The notes beneath the pieces were generated by a model. It was not told where the DNA came from, did not search any database, and saw only the letters and a program-made list of their open reading frames with translations. A DNA stretch of 64,000 nt, taken from a bacterium. Its GTDB lineage: Bacteria > Desulfobacterota > Binatia > DP-6. Of this stretch, positions 53,075 through 64,000 are shown piece by piece (within the stretch, counting starts at the first letter, position 1; each line of letters starts with the position of its first letter). The translations under genes were made by a program, and so were the position numbers. Location of the stretch: assembly GCA_026129405.1 (NCBI GenBank), contig JAHCID010000001.1:1643237-1707236 (forward strand), written 5' to 3'.

Positions 53075-54742
53075 ATGTCCGAGGCGCCGAGCGACTTCAT
53101 CCGCGACATCGTCGCGGCGGACCTGGCGAGCGGGAAGGTCCGCCGGGTGATCACGCGCTTCCCCCCCGAGCCGAACGGCTACCTCCACATCGGGCACGCG
53201 AAGAGCATCTGCCTCAACTTCGGGGTCGCGCAGGAGTTCGGCGGCGCCTGCAACCTGCGCTTCGACGACACGAACCCCACGAAGGAGGACGTCGAGTACG
53301 TCGACGCGATCCGGCGCGACGTCCGCTGGCTCGGCTTCGCGTACGACGACCGGCTCTTCTACGCCTCCGACTACTTCGCACGGCTCTACGAGCTCGCCGT
53401 CGGGCTGGTGAAGGACGGCAAGGCCTACGTCGACTCGAGCCCCGCCGACGAGATCCGCCGCCTGCGCGGCACGCTCACCGAGCCCGGCACGAACGGCCCC
53501 TTCCGCGATCGCCCGATCGACGAGAGCCTCGACCTGTTCGCGCGCATGAAGGCCGGCGAGTTCCCCGACGGCGCGCACGTGCTGCGCGCGAAGATCGACA
53601 TGGCGTCGCCGAACATGAACCTGCGCGACCCGGTCCTCTACCGCATCCGGCATGCGCATCATCACCGCACCGGCGACGCGTGGTGCATCTACCCGATGTA
53701 CGACTTCGCGCATCCGCTCTCGGACGCCATCGAGGGCGTCACGCATTCGATCTGCACGCTCGAGTTCGAGGACCATCGGCCGCTCTACGACTGGCTGGTC
53801 GAGAACTGCCGGACGCCGGAGCGTCCGTTCCAGTACGAGTTCGCGCGCCTGAACCTCACCTATACGGTGATGAGCAAGCGCAAGCTCCTCCAGCTCGTCG
53901 CCGAGGGACACGTCGCCGGCTGGGACGACCCGCGCATGCCGACGCTCTCGGCCATGCGTCGGCGCGGCGTGCCGCCCGAGGCCATTCGCACGTTCTGCGC
54001 CGCGATCGGCGTCGCCAAGCGCAACAGCCTCGTCGACGTGGCGATGCTGGAGCACGCCATCCGCGACGAGTTGAACCGCACCGCGCCGCGCGTGATGGCC
54101 GTCCTGCGGCCGCTCAAGGTGATCGTCGAGAACTGGGAGGACGGGCGCGTCGAGGAGCTCGCGGCGGTGAACAACCCGGAGGATCCGGAGCAGGGCACCC
54201 GGCGGGTGCCGTTCGGGCGCGAGCTGTGGATCGAGCAGGACGACTTCCGCGAGGTGCCGCCGCCGAAGTACTTCCGCCTGTCGCCGGGGAAGGAGGTGCG
54301 GCTGCGCTGGGCGTACTATCTGAAGTGCGTCGGCGTGGAGAAGGGCGCCGACGGCACCGTCACGGCGCTGCGCTGCACGATCGACCCCGCCACCCGCGGC
54401 GGCAACGCCCCCGACGGCCGCAAGGTGAAGGCGACGATCCACTGGGTGTCGGCGGCGCACGCGCAGGACGCCGAGGTGCGCCTCTACGACCGCCTCTTCA
54501 CGGTCGAGGATCCCGGCGGCGACGACTGGCTGGCGCAGGTGAACCCGGCGGCGCTCGAGCGTCTCCCCGCCGCGAAGCTCGAGCCGTCGCTCGCGACCGC
54601 GGCGCCCGGGACGCGCGTGCAATTCGAGCGCATGGGCTACTTCGCACTCGACACCGTCGACGCGACACCGGCGTGCCCGGTGTGGAACCGCATCGTCACG
54701 CTGAAGGACACCTGGGCGCGCATCGAGAAGCGTGGCGGCTGA
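53075..54742 (+). CDS. glnS: glutaminyl-tRNA synthetase
   Basis: 555 residues with class I features: HIGH motif HIGH (residues 38-41, in [12 protein letters not shown]), a KMSKS-like loop VMSKRK (about 264-269), and the GlnRS segments [18 protein letters not shown] and [25 protein letters not shown]. The C-terminal beta-barrel anticodon domain follows. It charges tRNA-Gln directly, so the organism need not rely only on the GatCAB route. A strong AGGAAGGAG precedes ATG 53075. The TatD gene follows 39 bp later. Confidence 0.95.
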   Translation: MSEAPSDFIRDIVAADLASGKVRRVITRFPPEPNGYLHIGHAKSICLNFGVAQEFGGACNLRFDDTNPTKEDVEYVDAIRRDVRWLGFAYDDRLFYASDYFARLYELAVGLVKDGKAYVDSSPADEIRRLRGTLTEPGTNGPFRDRPIDESLDLFARMKAGEFPDGAHVLRAKIDMASPNMNLRDPVLYRIRHAHHHRTGDAWCIYPMYDFAHPLSDAIEGVTHSICTLEFEDHRPLYDWLVENCRTPERPFQYEFARLNLTYTVMSKRKLLQLVAEGHVAGWDDPRMPTLSAMRRRGVPPEAIRTFCAAIGVAKRNSLVDVAMLEHAIRDELNRTAPRVMAVLRPLKVIVENWEDGRVEELAAVNNPEDPEQGTRRVPFGRELWIEQDDFREVPPPKYFRLSPGKEVRLRWAYYLKCVGVEKGADGTVTALRCTIDPATRGGNAPDGRKVKATIHWVSAAHAQDAEVRLYDRLFTVEDPGGDDWLAQVNPAALERLPAAKLEPSLATAAPGTRVQFERMGYFALDTVDATPACPVWNRIVTLKDTWARIEKRGG

Positions 54743-54781
54743 GGTGCGCGACGACGGTGCCGCCGGGCGACGGCTACCGGG

Positions 54782-55597
54782 ATGGGGAGTGACGTGGGGC
54801 TGGCCGACGTCCACGCGCACCTGACGCACCCGCGGCTCCTGCCCGACGCCGATGCGATCGTCGCGCGCGCGCAGGCCGCGGGCGTCACGACCATCGTCTG
54901 CAACGGCCTCAACCCGACCGACAACGCCGCGGTGCTCGCCCTGGCGGCGCACCATCCGGCGATCAAGCCGGGCCTCGGCCTCTATCCGGTCGACGCCGTC
55001 CTCCCCGAGCTGCTGGCGATCGGGAAGGACTACCCGCGTGACGCCGAGCCCGTGCCGGCCGAGGAGGCCATCGCCTGGGTGCGGGCGCGCGCCGGCGAGG
55101 CGCTCGCGATCGGCGAGATCGGCCTCGACGGTCACTGGGTGCCCGAGGCGCTGTGGCCGCGGCAGGAGGAGGTCTTCCGCGCCATGGTCCGCATCGCGCT
55201 CGACGCCGACCGGCCGATCATCGTCCACACCCGCAAGCGCGAGCGCCGCACGCTCGAGATCCTCGACGAGATGGGCGTCACGCGGGTCGACTGGCACTGC
55301 TTCGGCGGCAAGGTGAGCCTGGCGCGGCAGATCGCCGCGCGCGGCCACTGGATGTCGGTCCCCGCCAACGCGCGCCGCTCGGAGAGCTTCACGCGCATGC
55401 TCCAGACGCTGCCGCGCGAGAAGCTGCTGTTCGAGACGGATTGCCCCTACCTCGGGCCGGAGCGCGACGCGGGCAGCGAGCCGGCGCACGTCGCCGGGAC
55501 GGCAGCGTACGCTGCGGAGCTGTGGGGGGTGTCGGTCGAGGAGGTCGCGGAGCGTACGAGCGAGAGCTTCGCCGCGCTCTTCCGCGTCACGCCGTGA
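54782..55597 (+). CDS. TatD-family metal-dependent DNase/hydrolase
   Basis: 271 residues of an amidohydrolase barrel. It has HxH in LADVHAHLTH, Glu in IGEIGLDGHW, His residues in IIVHTRKRE and VDWHCFGG, and the terminal Asp in ETDCPYLGPERD. TatD enzymes act as metal-dependent nucleases in DNA repair and fragmentation. An in-frame GTG at 54794, 12 nt downstream, is an alternative start. It follows glnS in the same direction and may be co-transcribed. Confidence 0.9.
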   Translation: MGSDVGLADVHAHLTHPRLLPDADAIVARAQAAGVTTIVCNGLNPTDNAAVLALAAHHPAIKPGLGLYPVDAVLPELLAIGKDYPRDAEPVPAEEAIAWVRARAGEALAIGEIGLDGHWVPEALWPRQEEVFRAMVRIALDADRPIIVHTRKRERRTLEILDEMGVTRVDWHCFGGKVSLARQIAARGHWMSVPANARRSESFTRMLQTLPREKLLFETDCPYLGPERDAGSEPAHVAGTAAYAAELWGVSVEEVAERTSESFAALFRVTP

Positions 55598-55609
55598 CGG
55601 CGCCCGCCG

Positions 55610-56305
55610 TCAGTCGTGCAGGGGTGTGCGCGCCATCGCCGTCACGCACGGCTCGTGTGCGCCGGCGATGCGGAGCACGGCGAGGAAGCGCGGCACGTAC
55701 TCGGAGCACGTCGCCGGGAGATGGCCGTCGGCGGCGAGCTGCCAGAAGTCGGCACGGGGTGCCGCGGCGAGCGCGCGGTCGACGCGACCTTCGCCGGCGT
55801 TGTAGGCGGCGAGTGCCAGCGTCCAGTCGCGGTAGCGCGCGTAGAGCAGGCGCAGGTAGCGGGCCGCGGCGCGGGTCGCACGCTGCGGGTGCAGGCGGTC
55901 GTCGCGTCGACGGGTGACCACGAGGCCGAAGCGCCGGGCTGCGGCCGGCCGCAGCTGCCACAGGCCGACGTCGTCGTGCCGGCCGCGTGCTGCCGGCCGG
56001 AAGCCGCTCTCGACCGCGGGCAGGAGCGCCAGCGGCGCGGGCAGACCCTCGTCGGCGAGGATCGGCTCCAGCCGCGGCACCCAGGCGTCGCCGCGCGCGA
56101 GCAGGCGCTCCACCGATGGCCGTGCGCGCAGGCGTGTCTCCCAGCGGTCGATCTGGGGGTGGTCCGCACAGCCGAGCGGTGCCGGGGGGGCGGGGGCCCG
56201 GGAGCCTGCGAGCGGCGGCTCGCGCAGGGTCGGCACGCCGCGCATGGTCCCGCATCCGCCGAGCGCCACCACCACCAGTCCCAAGCTGCCCAGCCGCCAC
56301 CGCAT
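55610..56305 (-). CDS. lytic transglycosylase lipoprotein (MltD-like SLT)
   Basis: 231 residues: signal peptide with lipobox ALGGC, then a Pro-rich spacer and an SLT domain. The domain carries the catalytic Glu in LLPAVESGFRPAA, VGLWQLRPAAARRFGL, and LALAAYNAGEGRV. It cleaves peptidoglycan with formation of anhydro-muropeptides. It lacks the LysM repeats of full MltD. ATG 56305 yields the lipoprotein signal. It converges with the TatD gene. Confidence 0.87.
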   Translation of the reverse strand: MRWRLGSLGLVVVALGGCGTMRGVPTLREPPLAGSRAPAPPAPLGCADHPQIDRWETRLRARPSVERLLARGDAWVPRLEPILADEGLPAPLALLPAVESGFRPAARGRHDDVGLWQLRPAAARRFGLVVTRRRDDRLHPQRATRAAARYLRLLYARYRDWTLALAAYNAGEGRVDRALAAAPRADFWQLAADGHLPATCSEYVPRFLAVLRIAGAHEPCVTAMARTPLHD

Positions 56306-56494
56306 GCCGGCGTTGCCAGCAAGCTGCTTGCCGGCCTTGCCGCTGCGACAACGTGCCGTCGCCGCAGGCGGTTCGCCCGGCGGCCCGCCGCGGGCGTCGA
56401 GAAAGCGTCGCACCCGGTGACACCCGGACGGCCGCCGGAGCGGAGGGGCACGCGGCTTTGTGCCGCGCCGCGCCTCTGCGCTAGACCACGCCGC

Positions 56495-57220
56495 ATGCCC
56501 CAGAACGTGCCCGCCTTCCGCTTCAGCGACGACGCCCTGACGGTCCGCCAGCACGTCTACGAGCACTGGTGCACCCACGGCCGCGGCCCGAACCTGCGCG
56601 AGACGTACGCCGCGACCGGCCTGTCGCGCGCGCGTCTCGTCGAGGTCTATCGCGAGCTCGACCTCGGGCTCATCGTCACCATCGATCAGGCGACGAACAA
56701 CGTCGCGCTGCTGAAGTGCCAGCCGTTCTCGAGCTACCCGAGCCAGGTCGCGGTGCACCTGGACGGCCGCTTCCACTGCTGGGCCGGCTGCGCCATGGAG
56801 TCGATGGCGATCTCGCGCATGCCGCCCTTCGCCGGCAGGACGCTCGAGCTGGCCTCGTACTGCGCCTGCTGTCTCGAGCCGATCGCGCTCTCGGTGCGCG
56901 ACGGCGAGGTGCTCGAGACGACGCCCCCAGAGCCGCTGATCCACGTGAGCACGAGCCCGCGCGAGTGGAACACGGTGAACATCGTCTGCATGTGCGACTC
57001 GATGAACTTCGTGCGTGACGCCGAGCACGCGCTCGCCTACGAGCGGCAGATCGCCCGCCGCGGCGTCCTGTTCACGCTCGCGCAGGCGCGCCGCTTCGTC
57101 GCCGGCACCGGCGACGCGCGCATGCACCGCTACGACTGGGAGCCGGTGCCGCTGATCCCGGCGCGGGTGATCGCGGGCATCAAGGCGATCGGGGTCGACG
57201 TCTCGAGCTGGGGGGCGTGA
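56495..57220 (+). CDS. MerB-like (organomercurial lyase family) protein
   Basis: 241 residues. A winged-helix-like N-terminus (NLRETYAATGLSRARLVEVYRELD) precedes a core with Cys residues arranged as in alkylmercury lyase MerB. C99 and E102 in FHCWAGCAMES align with the WCALD motif (Cys96, Asp99), and C165/C167 in VCMCDSMNF align with the second Cys. There is an additional CACC group (C123-C126). The catalytic Asp is therefore Glu here. The MerB family cleaves carbon-mercury bonds; no other mer genes are near, so activity is uncertain and a sulfur- or metal-related role is possible. Confidence 0.72.
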   Translation: MPQNVPAFRFSDDALTVRQHVYEHWCTHGRGPNLRETYAATGLSRARLVEVYRELDLGLIVTIDQATNNVALLKCQPFSSYPSQVAVHLDGRFHCWAGCAMESMAISRMPPFAGRTLELASYCACCLEPIALSVRDGEVLETTPPEPLIHVSTSPREWNTVNIVCMCDSMNFVRDAEHALAYERQIARRGVLFTLAQARRFVAGTGDARMHRYDWEPVPLIPARVIAGIKAIGVDVSSWGA

Positions 57221-57287
57221 GGTGCCCGCGGGCTGCGCCGCCTCGCCGCCGCGCCGGACGCGGTGATCGGGTCCGAGAAGACGGGCC

Positions 57288-58562
57288 GTGTCCCAACCGC
57301 CCGCGTCGCGCCGCGCGCTCCTCGCCTGGGCGCTCTATGACTGGGCCGCGTCGAGCCATGCGACGGTGGTCGAGACCTTCGTCTTCGCGGCCTACTTCAC
57401 GCGCAGCGTGGCCACGGACGAGACGGTCGGCACGGCGCAATGGGGCAACACCATCGGCGTCGCAGGTCTCGTGGTCGCGCTCGCCGGGCCGATCCTCGGC
57501 GCGATCACCGACCGCGGCGGGCGGCGCAAGCCCTGGATCGCCGCCTGCACCGGGCTCTCGGTCGCGGCGACCGCGGCGCTCTGGCTGGTTCGCCCCGATC
57601 CGGCGTGGGCGCCGTTCGGTCTCCTCATGGTCGCCCTCGCGACCATCGGCGCGGAGCTGGCCTTCGTGCCCTACAACGCCATGCTGCCCGACCTCGCGCC
57701 CGCCGCTCGCCTCGGTCGCTGGTCCGGCTGGGCGTGGGGACTCGGCTACGCGGGCGGCGTCGCCTGCCTGCTCGTGGCGTTGTGGCTCGTGCAGGGCGGG
57801 GCGGTGACGCTCGGCCTGCCGGGCGACGCCGCGGGACCGGTGCGCGCGACCTTCCTGCTCACCGCCGTGTGGTTCGGCGTGTTCGCCCTGCCGCTCTTCC
57901 TGTGGACGCCCGACCTCGCCGCGCCGCGCATGCGCATGGCGGCGGCGGTGCGCGAGGGGCTGGGCCAGCTCGGCGCGTCGCTGCGCCGCCTGCGCGGACG
58001 GCGCGTGGTGCTGCGCTTTCTCGTCGCACGCATGATCTACATCGACGGGCTCGCGACGGTGTTCGCGCTCGGCGGCGTCTATGCCGCAGGCACGTTCGAC
58101 ATGAGCGAGAAGGAGGTGCTGCTCTTCGGCATCGCGCTGAACGCGACCTCGGGGATCGGCGCCGCGGCGTTCGCGTTCCTCGACGATCGGCTCGGTCCGC
58201 GCACGGTGATCGTGGCGTCGCTCGTGGGACTCGTCCTCTGCCTCCTCGCGGCGCTGCTCGCGCGCACGCCGCCCGGCTTCTGGGCGGCGGGCATGGCGCT
58301 CGGGCTCTTCGTCGGGCCGGTGCAGGCGTCGAGCCGCTCGCTGCTCGCGCGCCTCGCGCCCCCCGAGCTGCGCGCCGAGCTCTTCGGACTCTACGCGCTC
58401 TCGGGCAAGGTGACGGCCTTCCTCGGCCCGATCCTCGTCGGCTGGTTGACGCTCGCCGCCGGCAGCCAGCGCGTCGGCTTCGCGGTGGTGCTGGCCTTCT
58501 TCGTCGTCGGCCTCGCGCTCATGCGTCGGGTGCCGGCGGACGCCGCGGCGCCACCCGGCTGA
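57288..58562 (+). CDS. MFS transporter, UMF1/Atg22-like
   Basis: 424 residues with about twelve hydrophobic helices. The start LLAWALYDWAASSHATVVETFVF, the DRGGRRKPWI loop and the MIYIDGLATVFALGGVYAAGTFDMSEKEVLLFG stretch are the signatures of the UMF1/Atg22 family of major facilitators, which export amino acids or unknown metabolites. The start is GTG 57288. The 3' end overlaps the convergent hypothetical gene by 44 bp. Confidence 0.88.
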   Translation: MSQPPASRRALLAWALYDWAASSHATVVETFVFAAYFTRSVATDETVGTAQWGNTIGVAGLVVALAGPILGAITDRGGRRKPWIAACTGLSVAATAALWLVRPDPAWAPFGLLMVALATIGAELAFVPYNAMLPDLAPAARLGRWSGWAWGLGYAGGVACLLVALWLVQGGAVTLGLPGDAAGPVRATFLLTAVWFGVFALPLFLWTPDLAAPRMRMAAAVREGLGQLGASLRRLRGRRVVLRFLVARMIYIDGLATVFALGGVYAAGTFDMSEKEVLLFGIALNATSGIGAAAFAFLDDRLGPRTVIVASLVGLVLCLLAALLARTPPGFWAAGMALGLFVGPVQASSRSLLARLAPPELRAELFGLYALSGKVTAFLGPILVGWLTLAAGSQRVGFAVVLAFFVVGLALMRRVPADAAAPPG

Positions 58563-59070
58563 CCGCGGCGGCGATGGCGTCGGCGCAGCCACGCACCGCG
58601 GCTTCCTCCTCGGGGGTGAAGGCGTCGAGGCGCGCCAGCAGCGTGCGCGAGCGCGCCGCCATCGCCGGCAGGAGCGCGCCGATGCCGGCGGCGAGGTCGG
58701 GGACGAGCGCGCCGTTCGTGGTCAGCGCGGCGAGCGCGGCGGGGCCGGCCGCGAGCCGATCGCGTACCACCGCGATGCCGCCGCCGCGGACGACCGCCCA
58801 CAGCTCGAAGACGCGTCGCACGTCGCGCACGAGCGCGTCGGACGACGCGTCCATCGCGTCGACGTCCGCCGCCAGCTCGGGCGCGACGACGGACAGCAGG
58901 TCGGTCGGATCGCGCCGTGCGTCGTCGCGCGCGGGCAGCTCCTCCGGCCGGCGCCGCGCCGCGATGCGCAGCGGCGGGCGGCGGGCGGCGCGTCCGTCGG
59001 TGTGCGCCAGCGCCTGCGGCAGGCGCGCCAGGACCTCACGGATGCGGGCCTCGGTCAGCGGCGCCGTCAC
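58519..59070 (-). CDS. uncharacterised helical protein
   Basis: 183 residues, Ala/Arg-rich and mostly helical (TEARIREVLARLPQALAH, FELWAVVRGGGIAVVRDRLAAGP, AAMAARSRTLLARLDAF-like segments). No domain is recognised. The start is GTG 59070 or TTG 59106. The 3' end overlaps the MFS gene by 44 bp. It lies 42 bp downstream of the acyl-CoA dehydrogenase gene on the same strand and may be transcribed with it. Confidence 0.5.
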   Translation of the reverse strand: MTAPLTEARIREVLARLPQALAHTDGRAARRPPLRIAARRRPEELPARDDARRDPTDLLSVVAPELAADVDAMDASSDALVRDVRRVFELWAVVRGGGIAVVRDRLAAGPAALAALTTNGALVPDLAAGIGALLPAMAARSRTLLARLDAFTPEEEAAVRGCADAIAAAVSRVAPRRPPAPDA

Positions 59071-59112
59071 GTCGTCGAGTGTTCCGCGCGGCCGCGCGGG
59101 TGACAAGCGCGA

Positions 59113-60300
59113 TCAGCGCGGCAGACCGAGAATGCGCTGCGCGATGACGTTGCGCTGGATCTCGGAGGTGCCGCCCATGATCGTCTCCGACGCTGCGTAG
59201 AGGAAATGACGCGCGACGCCGCCGTCGTCGAGCGCGTGCGGCCCGCTGCGGAGCGCGCCGTAGGGCCCGAACAGCGACAGCGACAGCGCCTGCAGCCGCT
59301 GGTCGGTCTCGCTGCCGAGCACCTTCTCCATCGAGCTCTCCGGCCCCGGATGGCCGGTGCGCAGGAGCGTCGTCAGGCTGCGGTAGCCGGAGAGGCGGAG
59401 GATCTCGACCTCGATGTGCGCTTGCGCGATGCGTTGGCGAACGAGAGGGTCGCGCAGTGCGCCCGCGCCGGCGGGATGCTCGCGCAGGCGTGCGAGGAGC
59501 TGCGAGAGGCTGCGGCGGATCTTGCGCTGGAAGACGAACGTCCACATCGGCCCGCGCTCGTGCGCGACGATGCCCATGGCGATGCTCCAGCCGGCGCCGG
59601 GCGTGCCGAGCAGATTCTCGGCCGGCACGCGCACGTCCTCGAAGAAGACCTCGCAGAACTCGGCGTCGTCGGTCATCTGCTGCAGCGGCCGCACGCTGAT
59701 GCCGGGCGTCTTCATGTCGACGAGGAGCAGGGAGAGGCCCTTGTGCTTCGGGGCGTCGGCTTCCGTGCGGCAGAGGAGGAAGCAGCGGTCGGCGATGTCG
59801 GCGTGGCTCGTCCACACCTTCTGGCCGTTGACGACGAACTCGTCGCCGCGGCGCTCCGCGCGCGTGCGCAGCGAAGCGAGGTCGGAGCCGGCTCCCGGCT
59901 CGGAGAAGCCCTGACACCACAGCTCGTCGCCGTTCACCATGTTCCCGACGTAGCGCGTGCGCTGGGCCGGCGTGCCGTGCTGGAGCAGGGCAGGACCGAT
60001 CAGGTCGACGTAGGACTGCGCCGGCGGCCGCGGCGCGCCGACCTGATCGAGGGCCTGGTCGAAGAGCCAGCGCTCCACGACCGTCGCACCGCGGCCGCCG
60101 TGCTCGCGCGGCCACGCGATGGCGGCCCAGCCCCCGTCGAACAGCATGCGCTGCCAGCGGCGCGCGATCGCGATCCACAGCGGCTCCTCCACCCGCGTCC
60201 AGCAGTGGTCGCGGCGCCAGTCGGCGGGGAGGTTCTGCTCGAGCCAGCGGCGCGCCTCGTCGGCGAAGGCGAGGTCGCGCGCGGAGAAGGAGAAGTCCAT
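59113..60300 (-). CDS. acyl-CoA dehydrogenase
   Basis: 395 residues of the FAD acyl-CoA dehydrogenase fold. It has an N-terminal helical domain, WCQGFSEPGAGSDLASLRTRA (FAD/substrate motif), QKVWTSHADIADRCFLLCRT, and C-terminal SETDQRLQALSLSLFGPYGALR and MGGTSEIQRNVIAQRIL. It introduces a double bond in an acyl-CoA, passing electrons to ETF. The 60300 ATG yields MDFSFSARDLAF, the usual start. It diverges from the NIPSNAP-like gene with 49 bp between starts. Confidence 0.93.
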   Translation of the reverse strand: MDFSFSARDLAFADEARRWLEQNLPADWRRDHCWTRVEEPLWIAIARRWQRMLFDGGWAAIAWPREHGGRGATVVERWLFDQALDQVGAPRPPAQSYVDLIGPALLQHGTPAQRTRYVGNMVNGDELWCQGFSEPGAGSDLASLRTRAERRGDEFVVNGQKVWTSHADIADRCFLLCRTEADAPKHKGLSLLLVDMKTPGISVRPLQQMTDDAEFCEVFFEDVRVPAENLLGTPGAGWSIAMGIVAHERGPMWTFVFQRKIRRSLSQLLARLREHPAGAGALRDPLVRQRIAQAHIEVEILRLSGYRSLTTLLRTGHPGPESSMEKVLGSETDQRLQALSLSLFGPYGALRSGPHALDDGGVARHFLYAASETIMGGTSEIQRNVIAQRILGLPR

Positions 60301-61064
60301 CGGGGCGCGGAGCCTAGCACAGGGCCCGCCGCGGTTGATAAGGGCGCACATGCCGAACCGCGCCCTCTACCTCCACGAGCTCATCGACATCGTCGGCACC
60401 GGCTCCGAGCCCTACAAGGCGCACACGGCGCAGCTGGGGCTCGGGCGCAGCGACGGCGGCGCGCCGCTCGTCGGCACGTTCCAGCAGAGCGGGTCGACGG
60501 GGCAGTGGCCCGTCGTCGTGAACCTCTGGGAGATGGAGGGCTGGGACCACTGGGCGACCATCCTCGAGCGCCAGTACACCCGGCAGTCGGGGCAGGAGCC
60601 GGCGCTGAAGACGTGGTGGACGGAGGCGACGACTTGGCGCTCCGGCGGCTTCGACCGCATCCTCGAGCCGGCGCCGTGGAGCCCGAGCCGCCGCGCGCTC
60701 CTCGAGGGCGGCGTGCGCGGCCGCGCCTGCCTCCAGGAGATCGCGACCGTGCGGTCCGGCACCGCGGAGCAGTATCTCGACGCCGTCCACGAGCGCTGGC
60801 TGCCGGTCGCCAAGCGCCACGGGCTCGCGCTCGTCGGCGCCTGGACGACCGCGATGCGGGACACCGAGGCGGTGCTGCTCTGGTGCCTGCCCGACTTCGC
60901 GGCGCTGACGCGCCATCTCGCCGACGTTCGCACCGCGAAGCCCGGGCGCAAGTGGCTCGAGCACGCGCGCCGGTGGCGCACCGACGTGCGCGAGACGCTG
61001 CTCGTGCCGAGCCCGTGGTGCGTCGTCCATCCGGACTTCGCCGAGCCGGCGTCCGCGCCTCCGG

Positions 61065-63392
<2,328 letters not shown>

Positions 63393-63530
63393 GCGGGCCG
63401 GCGAAGCACCGGCGACGCCGGGCAGAGCAACGCGCGTGCCGAATCGTCGCCGCGCCCGGCATGCGATATCGAGTGGCGCGCGAACGGAGGCGCGTCACGT
63501 TTCTGCCGCTTCGTCGCAGGGATGCAGCGG

Positions 63531-64000
63531 TCAGAAGGGTATCTTCTCGAGCAGGCGGAGGGACTTGAGCCGCCGCGTGACGCCGCCGAGGTTCGCCCCG
63601 AGCGGCGTCACCGTGGCCCAGCCGGCCCTGAGGGCCTCGAGGTCGTTGGCGAACGCGCCGCTCGTCGGGACCTGGCAGTCGATCACGAACGGGCTCGTGG
63701 TCTGCACCACCGGCACCATGAGGGTGCCGGTGCCCGGCGTGTAGCCGGTGATCGTCGTGATCTCGCCGAGGGACGCGAGCACGACGCCGCGCGTCCTGCC
63801 GGTCGGGCAGGTCGGGAAGTTGACGTTCACGACCAGCGCGGTCGGCTCCTTCGGCGGCGACAGCTTGCTGCGCAGCGACTTGCTCGTGCGGAAGCGCTCC
63901 ACCAGCTGGGCGGTGTAGGTCGCGGCCTCCGTATAGTCGATGCCCGCCCCGAGCGCCGTGCTGACGGCGATGGCGGGGATATGGAAGCGCGCCGCGACGA
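63531..64000 (-). CDS. surE: 5'/3'-nucleotidase SurE, partial (runs off the window)
   Basis: The frame continues past position 64000 without a stop. The visible 156 residues include HIPAIAVSTALG and TALVVNVNFP, which match the SurE GIPAIAVS and VNVNFP motifs, and a later C-terminal region with YTPGTGTLMVPVVQTTSPF. SurE dephosphorylates nucleoside monophosphates in stationary phase. The N-terminal catalytic Asp pair (DDG) is outside the window. Window truncation, not a broken gene, explains the missing start. Confidence 0.8.
   Translation of the reverse strand, partial: VAARFHIPAIAVSTALGAGIDYTEAATYTAQLVERFRTSKSLRSKLSPPKEPTALVVNVNFPTCPTGRTRGVVLASLGEITTITGYTPGTGTLMVPVVQTTSPFVIDCQVPTSGAFANDLEALRAGWATVTPLGANLGGVTRRLKSLRLLEKIPF

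Noticed and set aside
51503-55489. Very long open frame on the minus strand opposite the glycosyltransferase, glnS and TatD genes
   Set aside because: It is Arg/Glu/His-rich, antisense to clearly recognised proteins, and results from high third-position GC; only the sppA part downstream is real.
56495-57220. A complete mercury-resistance operon
   Set aside because: No merA, merT, merP or merR gene was found in the window; the MerB-like gene stands alone.

Overview
The window is a gene-dense stretch of a very GC-rich bacterial chromosome, roughly 70% or more by eye (not computed). Nearly every base lies in a gene. There are no tRNA or rRNA genes, CRISPR arrays or insertion sequences that I can recognise. 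The content suggests an uncultured high-GC lineage near the former Deltaproteobacteria, with Candidatus Binatia (Binatota/Desulfobacterota_B) my best guess. The reasons are a secreted Cys-rich protein with a Thr-rich linker and Lys-rich tail, several LLM-class flavin enzymes, amidohydrolases, acyl-CoA ligases and dehydrogenases, and glnS. This placement is inference. Lipoproteins, a TolC-type outer-membrane factor and a lytic transglycosylase indicate a Gram-negative envelope.

Region 1 (1-12.3 kb): the end of an MDR dehydrogenase, translationally coupled to a large adenosylhomocysteinase-like protein of unknown function. Next is a tripartite exporter resembling E. coli ytcA-mdtN-mdtO-mdtP, with the outer-membrane factor divergent from the other three genes. 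Then come a secreted Cys-rich protein, a near-perfect hairpin between convergent genes, a lipoprotein/TauE/DUF1634 operon and an acyl-CoA ligase. Region 2 (12.3-24.4 kb): a DUF4143-type ATPase broken by two one-base deletions, lipoproteins, a tandem PqqC/TenA-like protein, an SDR, an LLM oxidoreductase, and a two-gene ATPase plus TOPRIM-like pair that looks like a split OLD-type defence nuclease. Metabolic hydrolases follow (alpha/beta hydrolase, cyclase, DUF3108, M20 peptidase).

Region 3 (24.4-33.4 kb) is a signalling block. Two tandem copies of a cassette (small helical protein followed by a soluble GAF-PAS chemoreceptor) lie beside an operon of NarL-type regulator, response regulator and triple-PAS histidine kinase. 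A convergent NarL paralogue sits next to them, and both NarL-type proteins have degenerate receiver domains. Region 4 (33.4-43.6 kb) is a TetR gene divergent from an eight-gene, tightly overlapping catabolic operon: LLM monooxygenase, aldehyde dehydrogenase, D-aminoacylase-like amidohydrolase, Zn-alcohol dehydrogenase, ACMSD-like amidohydrolase, isochorismatase-like protein lacking its catalytic Cys, SDR, and acyl-CoA ligase. A 9-bp inverted repeat in the divergent promoter is a good operator candidate, and a strong hairpin closes the operon.

Region 5 (43.6-64 kb): a secreted lipase-like hydrolase and a TetR regulator that share a sequence motif in their upstream regions, a GH31 glycosidase, a dolichol-kinase-like protein, SppA, a GT39-type glycosyltransferase, glnS, a TatD nuclease, a lytic transglycosylase, a MerB-like protein, an Atg22/UMF1-type MFS transporter, an acyl-CoA dehydrogenase, a NIPSNAP-like protein, a membrane hybrid-sensor kinase and a truncated surE. 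Across the window six convergent gene pairs overlap at their 3' ends by 14-47 bp, and many co-directional neighbours are coupled by ATGA or GTGA overlaps.
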